Shown here piece after piece: positions 10,858-20,662 of a stretch of 43,625 bases of DNA. The translations under genes were made by a program, and so were the position numbers. The notes under the pieces were generated by a model, which searched no databases, had not been told where the DNA came from, and was given only the letters and a program-made list of their open reading frames with translations. Numbering within the stretch: the stretch's first letter is position 1; each line of letters starts with the position of its first letter. Source of the DNA: Glomus cerebriforme (lineage: Eukaryota; Glomeromycota; Glomeromycetes; Glomerales; Glomeraceae); assembly GCA_003550305.1 (NCBI GenBank), contig QKYT01000003.1, forward strand, positions 191,633 through 235,257, read 5' to 3'.

Positions 10858-11410
10858 ACCGCGTCCATTGTTCTTGGTTTTGGGGCTTCTTTCACTAAAA
10901 TTTCATTGTATAATTTCCCTCTTGATCTTGGGCTACTTTCACTATAATTTTTTAATATATTTTCGCGCCTATTGTTCTTGATCTTGGGCTTCTTTTCACT
11001 ATAATTTTTTTTATATAATTTCGCGTTTATTATCCTTGATTTTGGGCTTATATTATTGTATAATTCCGCGTCCATTGTTCTTGATTTTGGGGCTTCTTTC
11101 ACTACAATTTCACTGTATAAATTTCCTCTTGATCTTGGGCTACTTTCATTATGATTTTTTAATATATTTTCGCGTCTATTGTTCTTGGTTTTGGGGTTTA
11201 TTTCATTATAATTTCATTGTATAATTTTGCTTTGTTTCCCTCTTGATCTTAGGCTACTTTTACAATAATTTTTTTTATATAATTTCGTGAATATTGTTCT
11301 TGATCTTGGGGCTTCTTTTACTATAATCATTGTATAATTTCACGTCTTGATTTTGTGTTATGTTTTCATTATATAATTTTTCTTTGTTTTCCCTTTGATA
11401 TTGAGTCTTT
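10858..11410. repeat. Minisatellite, about 55-60 bp units, higher-order about 200 bp
   Basis: Repeated block: CGCGTCCATTGTTCTTG, then TTTTGGGGCTTCTTTCACTA, then an AT-rich TTATATAATTT. Starts near 10860, 10965, 11021, 11067, 11171, 11229 and 11285, decaying towards 11400. The blocks at 10860 and 11067 are closest to each other (207 bp apart), which suggests a higher-order unit. The array abuts the 3' end of the preceding pseudogene. Confidence 0.8.
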
Positions 11411-11732
11411 TACTATATGCTTCTAATTTTTATCAGATAAATTTATTAAAAAGAGTGTGAATTCTTACATGATTTATATAGTTATATTTACAGTTAAATA
11501 TTACATTAAAAAATGAAATAAAAAATGAGAAAATTTTAAAATTAAAATTGTAAAGATAAAATATAAATTTTAATTAAAAAAATCTTTAATTTTGGCATAA
11601 ATTTCGCGTTATTTTATTTTAGGCCGATGTGTGGCTGAGTTACGCCACAAGTCATGTGGGGGATTTGTTGGTGCCAACTTATTATTATTTTGAAATCTTG
11701 ATATAGCCCACAATCGACTCACTAATCAGTGA
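11411..11732. other. Upstream region of the Uma2-like gene
   Basis: AT-rich DNA without exons. A more mixed block (11625-11700, TGTGGCTGAGTTACGCCACAAG) lies 80-150 bp before the gene and contains the partly inverted pair TGTGGC/GCCACA. Confidence 0.4.
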
Positions 11733-11740
11733 TATAAAAA
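11733..11740 (+). promoter_or_regulatory. Candidate TATA box
   Basis: TATAAAAA lies 45 bp before the ATG at 11778. With usual spacing, transcription would start at or after about 11763, which agrees with use of the ATG at 11778. Confidence 0.4.
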
Positions 11741-11777
11741 CTCCAGTAATCATTTGATTGAAACCCATTTTCTCACA

Positions 11778-12828
11778 ATGCCGATAAGCAATATAAAAAA
11801 AAATCTTGAATTAGCAAGGAACAGGCTACTTGAACTTGATAAGGAGGATAGTATAATAGAAGAGAGTACAATTACAGAGAGTACAACTACAGAGAGTACA
11901 ATGATAGAGAATATAATAACAGAAGAATCAAGAAAAATAGTAATTTTTAGAGACATATTCCTTGAAAGATATCGCAAGTTTCATGAGGAGGGAGAACTGA
12001 AAAGGTCTAACATCTATGTCCGTCTAGTTAAGGGAGAAATTATTGCATATGAAATGCCTAGTTCTGTTCATGGATACGTAGTAGCAGAATTGATTTTTTT
12101 GTTGCGAGGTTGGAGCAACCAACTCAATGTTATTAGTAAGTTGGACATTACCATTGGCAATAACAGTGAGTATTGCACTGATATTGCAGCTGAACCAAAA
12201 CAAATCCTGCCATTTGCACCTGAATATATAGCACAACCAACAATCATTATAGAAGTAGCAAAATCAGAGTCTCTCAGCAGCTTAAATGATCTGACAGCAG
12301 ATTATTTTTCAGCTTCTGTACAGACCAATTTTACTCAAGTTTATTTAGCAATAAAGTTATTTTCTCGTCGGCAGGATTCAACTGTAGCAATGCTTGCAAT
12401 TCTCTACTTACATAATAATCAGATCCCAAATCTGGCACTAACTGCTCCAAACTTGCCACTAAATATACCACCCATGATAGCAATTGCAAACACGAGACCA
12501 AATACTGCTATTTCATTTGGAACAGCACCACTTAATTATCAACAAGTAGCATTTATTAACAATACTGATATACGAAATGATAGGTTGACTGGATTCGTAC
12601 AAAAGAATGATATTGCTTGTACACAAGCTGGTATGTCAAACTATCAAATAACCATTCCCGCGAACTTACTTTTTCCTGGGAGTGTTCCTATTAGTGTACC
12701 AAATAATTTCGTCATAGACTTATGGGATATCCAGCAAAATGCTTTGTATTATCTGGTGTGTTCCCACTTTTTTGATATATTATTTATTATTAGTATTCAC
12801 TAACTTTTTTTTTCTACATTTTTAGTGA
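11778..12828 (+). CDS. Uma2-like (PD-(D/E)XK fold) putative nuclease family protein
   Basis: ATG at 11778 starts a 326-residue open exon to 12755. A 70-bp intron (GTGTGT ... CACTAAC ... TTTTTAG, 12756-12825) follows, with TGA immediately at 12826-12828. If unspliced, the frame would run 15 codons longer. Residues 1-50: helix-forming Lys/Glu region and a low-complexity EST-repeat. About 60-200: Uma2-like core with RLVKGEIIAYEMPS, a His (SSVHGYVVAELIFLL), Asp135 in CTDIAAEP, and Glu159 in PTIIIEVAKSESL with Lys162 three residues on. Uma2 folds like restriction endonucleases; activity here is untested. The C-terminal 130 residues (LNYQQVAF ... IDLWDIQQNALYYL) are outside the bacterial-type core and look like a Rhizophagus extension. 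The frame has no stops, unlike its decayed copy at 43090-43376, so it is probably maintained. Function is unknown; it could be a domesticated nuclease or a non-catalytic relative. Confidence 0.72.
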
Positions 12829-13499
12829 TAATATCAAATCTTCTAGGTATTCACTTATGCTTTTGCTTATAACTTTTTCAAATCGCATATTAAATAGATT
12901 TTTTTTAGATAACTATTAGAAGTCTTAGAAAATTATTAAAACAAGTATACTGTATCTACTTTTAAATCTATAATAAATTCACATAAACAAGTTAAAAAAA
13001 TACAAGCCAAATATATATATATATTTTTTTATTAATATAAATACAAAGCTTGGAACATAGCTCATGATACATATTATTGCTACATTACTGTATTTCTATC
13101 TTATTTTTCTTTAACTTTTCTGTGAGATTACTTAATGACTTTTGCTTTTTTATCCCCCTCAATTCCTTCTTACTTTGTAAATACTTTGCTCAGTTCGCTA
13201 TCTTCTGCACTTCTTCTAGTAACTATACAATATGACCTCTACTATAATCTGCATATTATCACTTTTATATATGACAGATATAAATTCCAAAAGCTTAAAC
13301 ATACAGATTTGATCTGATTCATCAATTGATAAGTTACATAACTAACTTGTGCTTTACAATATTTTATATAAAAATGCTAAACTTTGAGATCATAACTTCA
13401 TGTCACAGGTGATAAATATAAAGATTTTTTATTAATGAGCGATAAAAAAATAAATACAAATGCAGAACTAACTCGCTATACATAATAAGTTCTATGCTA
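12829..13499. other. 3' flank of the Uma2-like gene, part of an inverted duplication
   Basis: Non-coding AT-rich DNA, yet collinear over its full length with the reverse complement of 42390-43090. The duplication therefore moved genomic sequence and not only a messenger. No exon is supported; the short frame at 13135-13317 is not kept in the copy. Confidence 0.6.
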
Positions 13500-14130
13500 T
13501 AATTATAAACTTAAATTTATTGCTTGAACTGTTGCAGATAAAATAATATTCCATTCCATTTGTCATATAATCTATAATTTCCATATTTTACATCACAAAT
13601 AAGATATGATAAATCCCATGGCTGAGCTAATGCAAAATTATAATTATCCCCCAAAACTATTTTAGAACTTCAGGTATGTGAAATACTTTAAGATGGATTT
13701 GATAATTAATTCTCAAAATGGTTGGTAAACCAATTAATTTAGCATGCTAATTCAGATATTTGGAAGTTAATATTTTATTGGACTTGATTATATTAACTTT
13801 TTCTATAATTGCAAATCAATCTAATTAGATAATAGTTAACATAAATTAGTCCTATAAAAAATATTACAATTAAGCATGAGCAAATATAGTATTGTAAAAT
13901 AATAAGACTATGCAACTATCTCAATTTCATGCTGTTCACATTTAATAAAATAGAATTTGGCTTCATATCTATTTTCTATACTTTTCTCATCATCATGATC
14001 TAACTTGCATAATAGGTATAATATCTTATTGGTAATGCCATAATAATCAAAGTCTTTATTACTAAATTTTTTATATAAATTGAAATATTGTTCCAATGTC
14101 TTGTTATGAAAATAAGTGCAGTCATAAATT
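13500..14130 (-). CDS. Possible 3' exons of an unknown gene, convergent to the Uma2-like gene
   Basis: On the minus strand a frame after a possible acceptor at about 14102 reads LEQYFNLYKKFSNKDFDYYG, CKLDHDDEKSIENRYEAKFY, and ends at TAG near 13908. A second open piece (about 13670-13510) reads NYNFALAQPWDLSYLICDVK and YGNYRLYDKWNGILFYLQQF. Both have a protein-like composition rare in this AT-rich DNA, and their decayed counterparts (36530-36660 and 42240-42370) carry stops. I do not recognise the family, and the exon links are uncertain; these could themselves be an old fragment. It lies tail-to-tail with the Uma2-like gene and was duplicated together with it. Confidence 0.35.
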
Positions 14131-14596
14131 GGATTAGATTAAAGTGAAAATAATACATTTGTCAATATACTTATTCCAGTATTAATCTGATCGTTCTCTA
14201 AGGAAATAGTTTTTAAAGTTATATGACTCTAATAATATTTTTTACTTGATTTATGACATTTTGGATTTGTACATTATAGAAATTGGAATCGATTTGACCA
14301 GAATTAATTTAATCAAAAATTGAATTGAATCCATGCAATTCAATTAATCAAATCTAAAAATCAAATCTGAAAAAATAGATTTTTTAAAATTTTTATATTG
14401 TGAAAATAATCTAGTTATTTTTATAACTGCAGCACTGTAAAAAAAAACACACCAGAGTTATCAAAATTACTAAAAAATTGATCAACATTGATCAATATAA
14501 ATATTTTGATGTAAATAATATCATTATAAACTTTATTTCATTCAATATTATTTTAATTTACAAAATTGTGAATATGATGTCTTTGCATGGTGGATA

Positions 14597-15321
14597 TAGT
14601 GTTGTTAAGTCCAAGTCGAGCTGAATCAAGCTAAGCCAAACTGATGGAGCTGATTCAACTTAGCTTCAGAACAGAAGCTGATTTAGTTCAGCTTGGCTTG
14701 AGAATATCAAGTCACAGCTCGGCTCGACTTGAGTTACGGCTAGCTGATGGAAGCTGATGGGAAATAACAATTTTATAATAAAAAAAATGCCATTTTGGCA
14801 CATTTTTTTATGAATAACTGCGTCGAAATAGCAATTTTCATAATATTTTATAAAAAAATGTGGTTTTGGTACATTTTTTCATAAATAACTGTGCTGAAAT
14901 GGCAGTTTTCATATTATTTTATGAAAAAATGCCATTTCAGTATATTTTTCATGAATAATCATGCCGAAATGGCAGTTTTCATATTATTTTATGAAAAAAT
15001 GCTGTTTCAGCACTTTTTTCATGAATAACTGCGTCAAAATGGCAGTTTTCATATTATTTTATGAAAAAATGCCGTTTTGGCATTTTTTTTTACTTTTTTA
15101 TTAGATATTGCCCATCAGCTTCATCAGTTCCATCAACTTCATACCATCAGCTTTATCGACTCCATCAGTTCCATCAGTTTTATCAGCTTCACGACTTGGC
15201 TTAGTTTGGTTTAACTTGAACCTTCAAGCCAATATGGTTCAGCTTGACTTGGCTTGACTTTTTATTAGCTTAGCTTGGCTTGAACTTCAAACTGAATCAA
15301 GCTGAACTATTAACAACACTA
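14597..15321. mobile_element. 725-bp hAT-like non-autonomous element
   Basis: Perfect 12-bp terminal inverted repeats TAGTGTTGTTAA, flanked by 8-bp direct repeats GGTGGATA (14589-14596) and GGTGGACA (15322-15329), which differ at one base. An 8-bp duplication and TAG-starting termini fit the hAT superfamily. Subterminal regions are packed with AGCTTGGCTTGA-like and CTGATGGAAGCTGATGG-like motifs in opposite orientation at the two ends. The centre holds a 70-bp tandem array. No protein is encoded. Confidence 0.75.
14762..15090. repeat. Tandem array of 70-71 bp palindromic units
   Basis: ATGAATAACTG-type starts lie at 14810, 14881, 14951 and 15021, with a partial unit before them. Each unit pairs with itself: GCCGAAATGGCAGTTTTCAT faces ATGAAAAAATGCCGTTTTGGC. 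The array could therefore fold as a chain of hairpins. Confidence 0.85.
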
Positions 15322-15941
15322 GGTGGACAACAATGCAAACAAAGTTCAGTATCTTATATTGCATAAAATAGTAATAAAATATCTTTTCATACTAGTAATA
15401 TCAGTCCCATCAAAGACTTTTTTCAGATGCTAATAATTTAGTTACTGTTCAAAGAACTCACTTGGATTCAAATATCATTAATAAACTTATGTTTTTAAAA
15501 AGAAATAGGAATCATATAAATAAGTATATCTGGAAACTGAAAAATGAATTTAAATTTTATTTTCTTTTTGTTAATAAAATTATATTATATTAATATATTT
15601 TAAAAATATTTTAATTTTTATTATATTTTATATCTTAATTTTATATCTTATAATAGTTTATTTCATATCTCATAATAAAGTCTGTTTTATATTTTATAAT
15701 AAAATTTATTTTATATTTTATAATCTTAAAGTTTATTTAATAAAATTAACTTAAATTTTTATGTTGAAATTATTGTATCACAAAAATATAATTTTTCAAT
15801 AAAATTATTTTTATATAAATTTGATTTGATTCGATTAATAAAAAATCAAAAATCAAATCGTTAAATTAAATTTTAAAAATGATTAATCAAATCTTTAATT
15901 GATTCTTAAAATTTGAATTTTGATTGAATCGATTTCAATTC

Positions 15942-16951
15942 TTAATGCATTAGTTAGTTTTAAAATCTCTACAGATTGAAATATATCTTATGCTCAAATA
16001 AGATTAGATTAAGATAAGGTTAAATTAGAATGATAAATTAGGCAAGATAAAGTCTGTAATGATTTAGTAAAGTTATATACTCTCTTTTTTCAATTAGCTT
16101 ATTAACAATAGATTCAGCAAGTTTAGTAACAAGTTTTTTCTAAAGAAAATAATTAAATTATTCTTGTATCATTGATCAAAAAAGATTAAAACTTACAAAT
16201 CTAATGAGTAATAATAAATTTTTTAAATTATATATTATAAAATATTTCAGAGTAGATTTATTTAAAAATTTATTTATTATTATCTGTTATATTTAACTGT
16301 ATATATATATTCCTTTAATAAAATTTATTTTAAGTAAATGTATTTGAGGATAGTAAAGTAAATGCATTTAAAATTGATACAGATGTATCTGAAAAAAGTG
16401 TAGTAAATGAAATGTAAGAATTATAACTATCTAAAAATAAGTATGTACTTAAATTATTTAAAATGAAAGATGTATATGATGCCAGAACTCTATACTCAAA
16501 AATAAAATTGTACAACTAAAAAATCTTATAACATTTTCAAAAATAAAGTTTTAAAAGAAATAAACTGATAATGTTATTCTTTAAAGTGAATACTATCAAA
16601 TTACTGGTCAAAATTTTAATAAATGACCTGCATAAAAAGTTATAAGCATTTAAATTCAGATAATTTTTATATGATCGACCAAAATTTGAAACAAATCAAA
16701 TCACATGGATGTAATTTTATTGGTCAAAATTTTTATAATTCGGGCTAACATTATGGTAATTTAGCACTATCCCGAATTATTATACTCCTTAAATACTTCT
16801 TGAACCATGAGAAAATTTTTAATTGTTACATGTGAATGAGAAAATTTCTGGTTTAGCTGATAACCATTTAAGTTTAATAACATGTAATGACACGTAAAAC
16901 AAAACGCCAAAACAAGTTAGCAAAATATCCAGAAAAAAAAGGCGCTTTATC
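15942..16951. other. AT-rich intergenic DNA
   Basis: No gene seen. A 10-bp inverted pair ATAATTCGGG / CCCGAATTAT (16737-16781) encloses a short loop and may mark the end of a small element. The short minus-strand frame at 16330-16515 has no support. Confidence 0.5.
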
Positions 16952-17194
16952 TAAGGTTGCTTGCCAAAACCTAGGGTTTAGGCAAGATGACGTTTCGTTG
17001 AAAAGTAAAATTCTGCCGAAACTATATTAAAGTTATATTAAAAAACTGGCAAAACTCTGGAGAAAAGCAAAATTGCCAAAACTTATTATAATTGCCGAAA
17101 CTGCTGAAATTCTGCCAAAACTATAATAAATCTATAGTAAAATTTTGACGAAACTAATCGTAGGATTTTGAAGAGGTTTAGGCAAGTAACCTTA
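16952..17194. mobile_element. MITE family A, copy 1
   Basis: Left end TAAGGTTGCTTGCC, right end GGCAAGTAACCTTA, and an internal series of GCCGAAACT/GCCAAAACT motifs. Near-identical in layout to the copy at 18178. It ends 21 bp before the ATG of the DDE gene at 17216, so it forms part of that gene's 5' flank. A clear target duplication was not found. Confidence 0.8.
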
Positions 17195-17215
17195 GGCCTT
17201 TAAGATCAAGTTTTC

Positions 17216-19651
17216 ATGGAAGAACTTATTACAAAAGAGATAGAGACCGCTGAAGAAAGTGAAAAATGGATAGAAAATGACATTATTGAAGAAAGGATGG
17301 AAGGTGAAGCTGTTGAAGACTGGGTAGATAATGAAACTGTCGAAAACTGGACAGAAGAAAACTTGAAAGAGTTTGAAGAAGTGGGAGAGCAACTTACTAC
17401 TAAAGTCCTTCACTGGTATGATAATGCTGCAAAAAGCATTAGAGCAGTATATATTGAAAATTCAAGAACAACAGCATAGAGAAAGAAAAATGAAAAAAAA
17501 GAGATTAAGTGATGATGCAAAAGGAATGAAAACACTTTTAATAATTTTTTTAAAAATACTGAAATCAGAAGTTCTGAAACTTTATATTTCTTACGATCAT
17601 CACCATTCCCATCTTCATCTCCATTTTCAAAAATCACACAAAATCTGCTATTTTCTGTTAATAATCTTCATAAATGTTTAGAAGAAATAAATCAACAATG
17701 TTTAATAACAAAATCTGTAAAAAAAAATAAAGAACTCTTTATCTATGATCATTTACGATGTCTAAGCATATGAAGATTCATCCAGTTGTTATTAGATGGA
17801 CAAGAAAAAATAGATGCAAGTAATAATATTGCACAAGCTGTATGGAATAAAGGTACTTACATGGCAACATGTATTCGAAAATGGGGATCTCACTTTATAC
17901 AGACAGAGGAACTTCTTGTTTATCATCAAGGAAAATATATAAAACTATGGAGTTTGATAAATAATGAGGATTTTAAAAATGAATGCCAAGTATGGTTACG
18001 TCAACAAACACCAGAATTACGTTCCCATACCAACCTAAAAAATATATTGAAGAAACAGTATTCCCAAAATTAACAGGATACATTAAAAAAGAAACAATTT
18101 CTGAAAAAACATGTCAAAATTATATGCACTTTTGGGGATACAAATATGATGAGAAAAAGAAAGAAGTTTATTATGATTAAGGTTGCTTGCCAAAACCTAG
18201 GGGTTTAGGCAAGATGACGTTTTGCTGAAAAGTGAAATTCTGCCAAAACTATATTAAAGTTATATTAAAAAATTGGCGAAACTCTGGAGAAAAACGAAAT
18301 TGCCAAAACCTATTATAATTGCTGAAACTGCCGAAACTCTGCCGAAACTATAATAAATCTATAGTAAAATTTTGACAAAACTAATCATAGGATTTTGAAG
18401 AGGTTTAGGCAAGTAACCTTAATTATGATGGGCATGAACGGTTAGATGTGGTAGAATATAGGAAGGAATGGTTAAAAAGAATGTTTGAATATAAGAAATC
18501 CATGAAGGATTTTGATGGTAATATGTTAGATGTTGTCTTAAAACCCCAGCTTAAGCCTGAAGAGAAGAAAATAGTGCAAGTTACACATGATGAGTGCCAC
18601 TTTTATGCAAATGATGGACAACGGAAAATTTGGATAAAAAAGAATGAGGATATTCTACGCTCAAAACACATTGGACATTCTATTATAGTTTTGGCATTTC
18701 TTTATCCATATTATAGATTATTACAATTATCTGATGAACAATTACAAGTAAATCCACATATTAAACATAAAGAGGCTGTTGTTCTTCGATCTATACAAGC
18801 AGATGGATATTGGAAATCAGAACATATGTTAGATCAGGTATAAAAGGTTGAAGTTTGCAAATTTTTTTTAAGGAAATTTGATAAATTCACCTTATTTACA
18901 AATGCAGCTCATGCATCAAGCAATTTCAATATTTGAAATATTGCATCCCGGGTGTACTGGAGTTTTTTGCTTTGACCAGTCAACAAATCATAATGCTATA
19001 GCAGGTGATGCACTTGTTGCAACAAAAATGAATTTGAGTCCTAGAGGAAAACAGCCTAAAATGTGTGATGGTTAGTACATTAATGAATATGGTGAAAAAT
19101 GCATACAATCCATGATATTTCCAAATAACCATCATTTGAAAGGGCAACCCAAAGGTAGTAAACAAGTTCTTAAAGAATGCAACCTCTAGCCAACGAAAGA
19201 AATTTGCTTGACATGTGAACAATGCTCTGAAAAATATGATGATGTTAATCTGGAAAGGGTAGATTGTTGTGCATGAAAAATAATGTTATTACAACCTGAT
19301 TTTTGTAAACAACGGTCAATATTAGAAGAAGCAATAATTAAAGCAAGACATATTTTTGAGCGTTACCCAAAATTCCATTGTGAATGTAATTTTATTGAGC
19401 GATTCTAGGGCTTTGCAAAATGAGAAACTAGATGAATATGCAGTTATAATTTTGCAGATTTAATGAAATAAGTTTCAGAAGTTCTTGTTAGTGTCCCTAT
19501 AACAATTATTCGCAAATTTGCATGCAAATCATGGAGGTATATGGATGCATATGACAAAGGTTTGGAGGGTAGAACTGCCGAGTGGGCTGTTAGTAAATAT
19601 AAATCATACCGTCAATTGCCCAAAAATATTGAAAATTTGATGGAACAATGA
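17216..19651 (+). pseudogene. DDE-superfamily transposase (fungal type), interrupted by a MITE
   Basis: ATG at 17216 opens an acidic N-terminal region (EETEAEE-like, to about 17470). A frameshift follows, then RLSDDAKGMKTL and a poorly conserved stretch. From 17786 the frame reads LLDGQEKIDASNNIAQAVWN, TVFPKLTGYIKKETISEKTC and NYMHFWGYKYDEKKKEVYYD, is cut by a 244-bp element, and resumes at 18430 as GHERLDVVEYRKEWLKRMF. Triad candidates: Asp in VTHDECHFYANDG (18589), Asp in VFCFDQSTNHNA (about 18973), Glu in FHCECNFIERF (about 19400). An intron lies at about 18839-18902. The end is LPKNIENLMEQ, TGA at 19649. Stops at 19072 (TAG in place of Trp), 19187, 19276, 19406, 19420 and 19432 mostly replace Trp or Arg. 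From memory the motif order matches DDE endonucleases common in fungal genomes. It acts, when intact, on its own element's ends. Confidence 0.75.
18178..18421. mobile_element. MITE family A, copy 2, inside a transposase exon
   Basis: 244 bp bounded by TAAGGTTGCTTGCC and its imperfect complement, flanked by 8-bp direct repeats ATTATGAT (18170-18177 and 18422-18429). Removing it joins VYYD to GHERLDV in the host frame, which proves the borders. An 8-bp duplication suits hAT-like mobilisation, though the TAAGG terminus is unusual. Confidence 0.85.
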
Positions 19652-20419
19652 TACTAGTTTTGTTTTTAGTAATTTCAATTAATAAACTTTCTCTAATAAT
19701 AATTTTTCAGTGTATTGATATTTGTACATAGCATGTAATGAAGTAATTCAAATGTACATTGTAATAAAAAATTTGAACGTGTCAGTTAAAATCAATTTTT
19801 CATTGTATGAAAGTCTTAGATTTTTATTGGTTAATCCTATATTACATGATATAATTTCTTGCCAGAAAATTTGAAACAAAATTACATGATTTTTAAGTTT
19901 AGAGTTCTGGTACCATATTAAGATTATTTAAGAAAGAGTACATATATAGATGTATTATATGAAGAACTTAAAAAAACATTATCGTGAACACTTTTTAATT
20001 GATTTAATCTTTTAATTTCTGGTATTGAATTATTAACTATTATATTTGATGAAACATGAGATCTTTTTATAAAAAGAAAAGTGAACTTTATTTTTAATTC
20101 ATACTTTATATAAATGCATATCCTAATAATTTTTAAGTCTATTAGAAAATACAATTTTTTTTACATTTACAAATTTCTTCACAAATTCATTGATAGAAAT
20201 TTCTATTATCAGTATAGTACATTATTTATAACTAACATAATTTATATCTTTTCTCTTTAGATTTTATTTGTTCAAGAAGTTTATAATCTTTTGGTATTAA
20301 AATAATTATATTGTTAAACCTATTTATAGATTTGATTTTTCTTATTTTAGTTTGTCACTCTATAAAATTAACTGTTTCTTCAATCCTTTATATTCTTTCT
20401 TAACTAATTCTAAAGTATA
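19652..20419. other. Flank of the DDE gene, no further gene seen
   Basis: AT-rich DNA. The right terminus of the transposon carrying the DDE gene is probably here but could not be fixed. The minus-strand frame at 19924-20154 is low complexity. Confidence 0.45.
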
Positions 20420-20662
20420 TAAGATTGCTTAGTGAAACTAGAAGGTTTAGCAAATAGGCGAAATGAAAAATGTTATAATTTAATAAAACTATATTAAAGT
20501 CTTATTAAAAAGTTAGTGAAACTTGATGAAAAATAAAACTTGTTGAAACTTATTATAAATAGTAAAACTAATAAAATTCTATGAAACTATAATAAAATTA
20601 TAGTAAAAATTTGATAAAACTAAACACAAGATTTTAAAAGAGTTTAAATATTAGAGATAATT
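20420..20662. mobile_element. MITE family A, copy 3, strongly AT-shifted
   Basis: Same internal order as copies 1 and 2 (AAACTATATTAAAGT, then ATTATAAAT, then AAACTATAATAAAATTATAGTAAAA), but most G and C positions are replaced by A or T. The ends are blurred (TAAGATTGCTTAGTGAAACT). It illustrates the decay direction seen elsewhere in the window. Confidence 0.65.

Larger units (their letters stand above)
14279..15941. mobile_element. Possible larger element enclosing a hAT-like MITE
   Basis: The left end GGAATCGATTTGACCAGAATT (within 14285-14306) matches the reverse complement of the right end near 15915-15938 (GAAATCGATTCAATCAAAATT), and AATCAAATC-rich arms extend inward on both sides. No target duplication was identified. 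The inside is AT-rich non-coding DNA interrupted by the 725-bp element at 14597. Borders are approximate. Confidence 0.4.

Noticed and set aside
10848..11224. Repetitive peptides on both strands as proteins
   Set aside because: They are products of the minisatellite with no start context or family.
11754..11777. Upstream extension of the Uma2-like frame
   Set aside because: It would begin at TTG; the first ATG is at 11778 and fits the TATA-like sequence.
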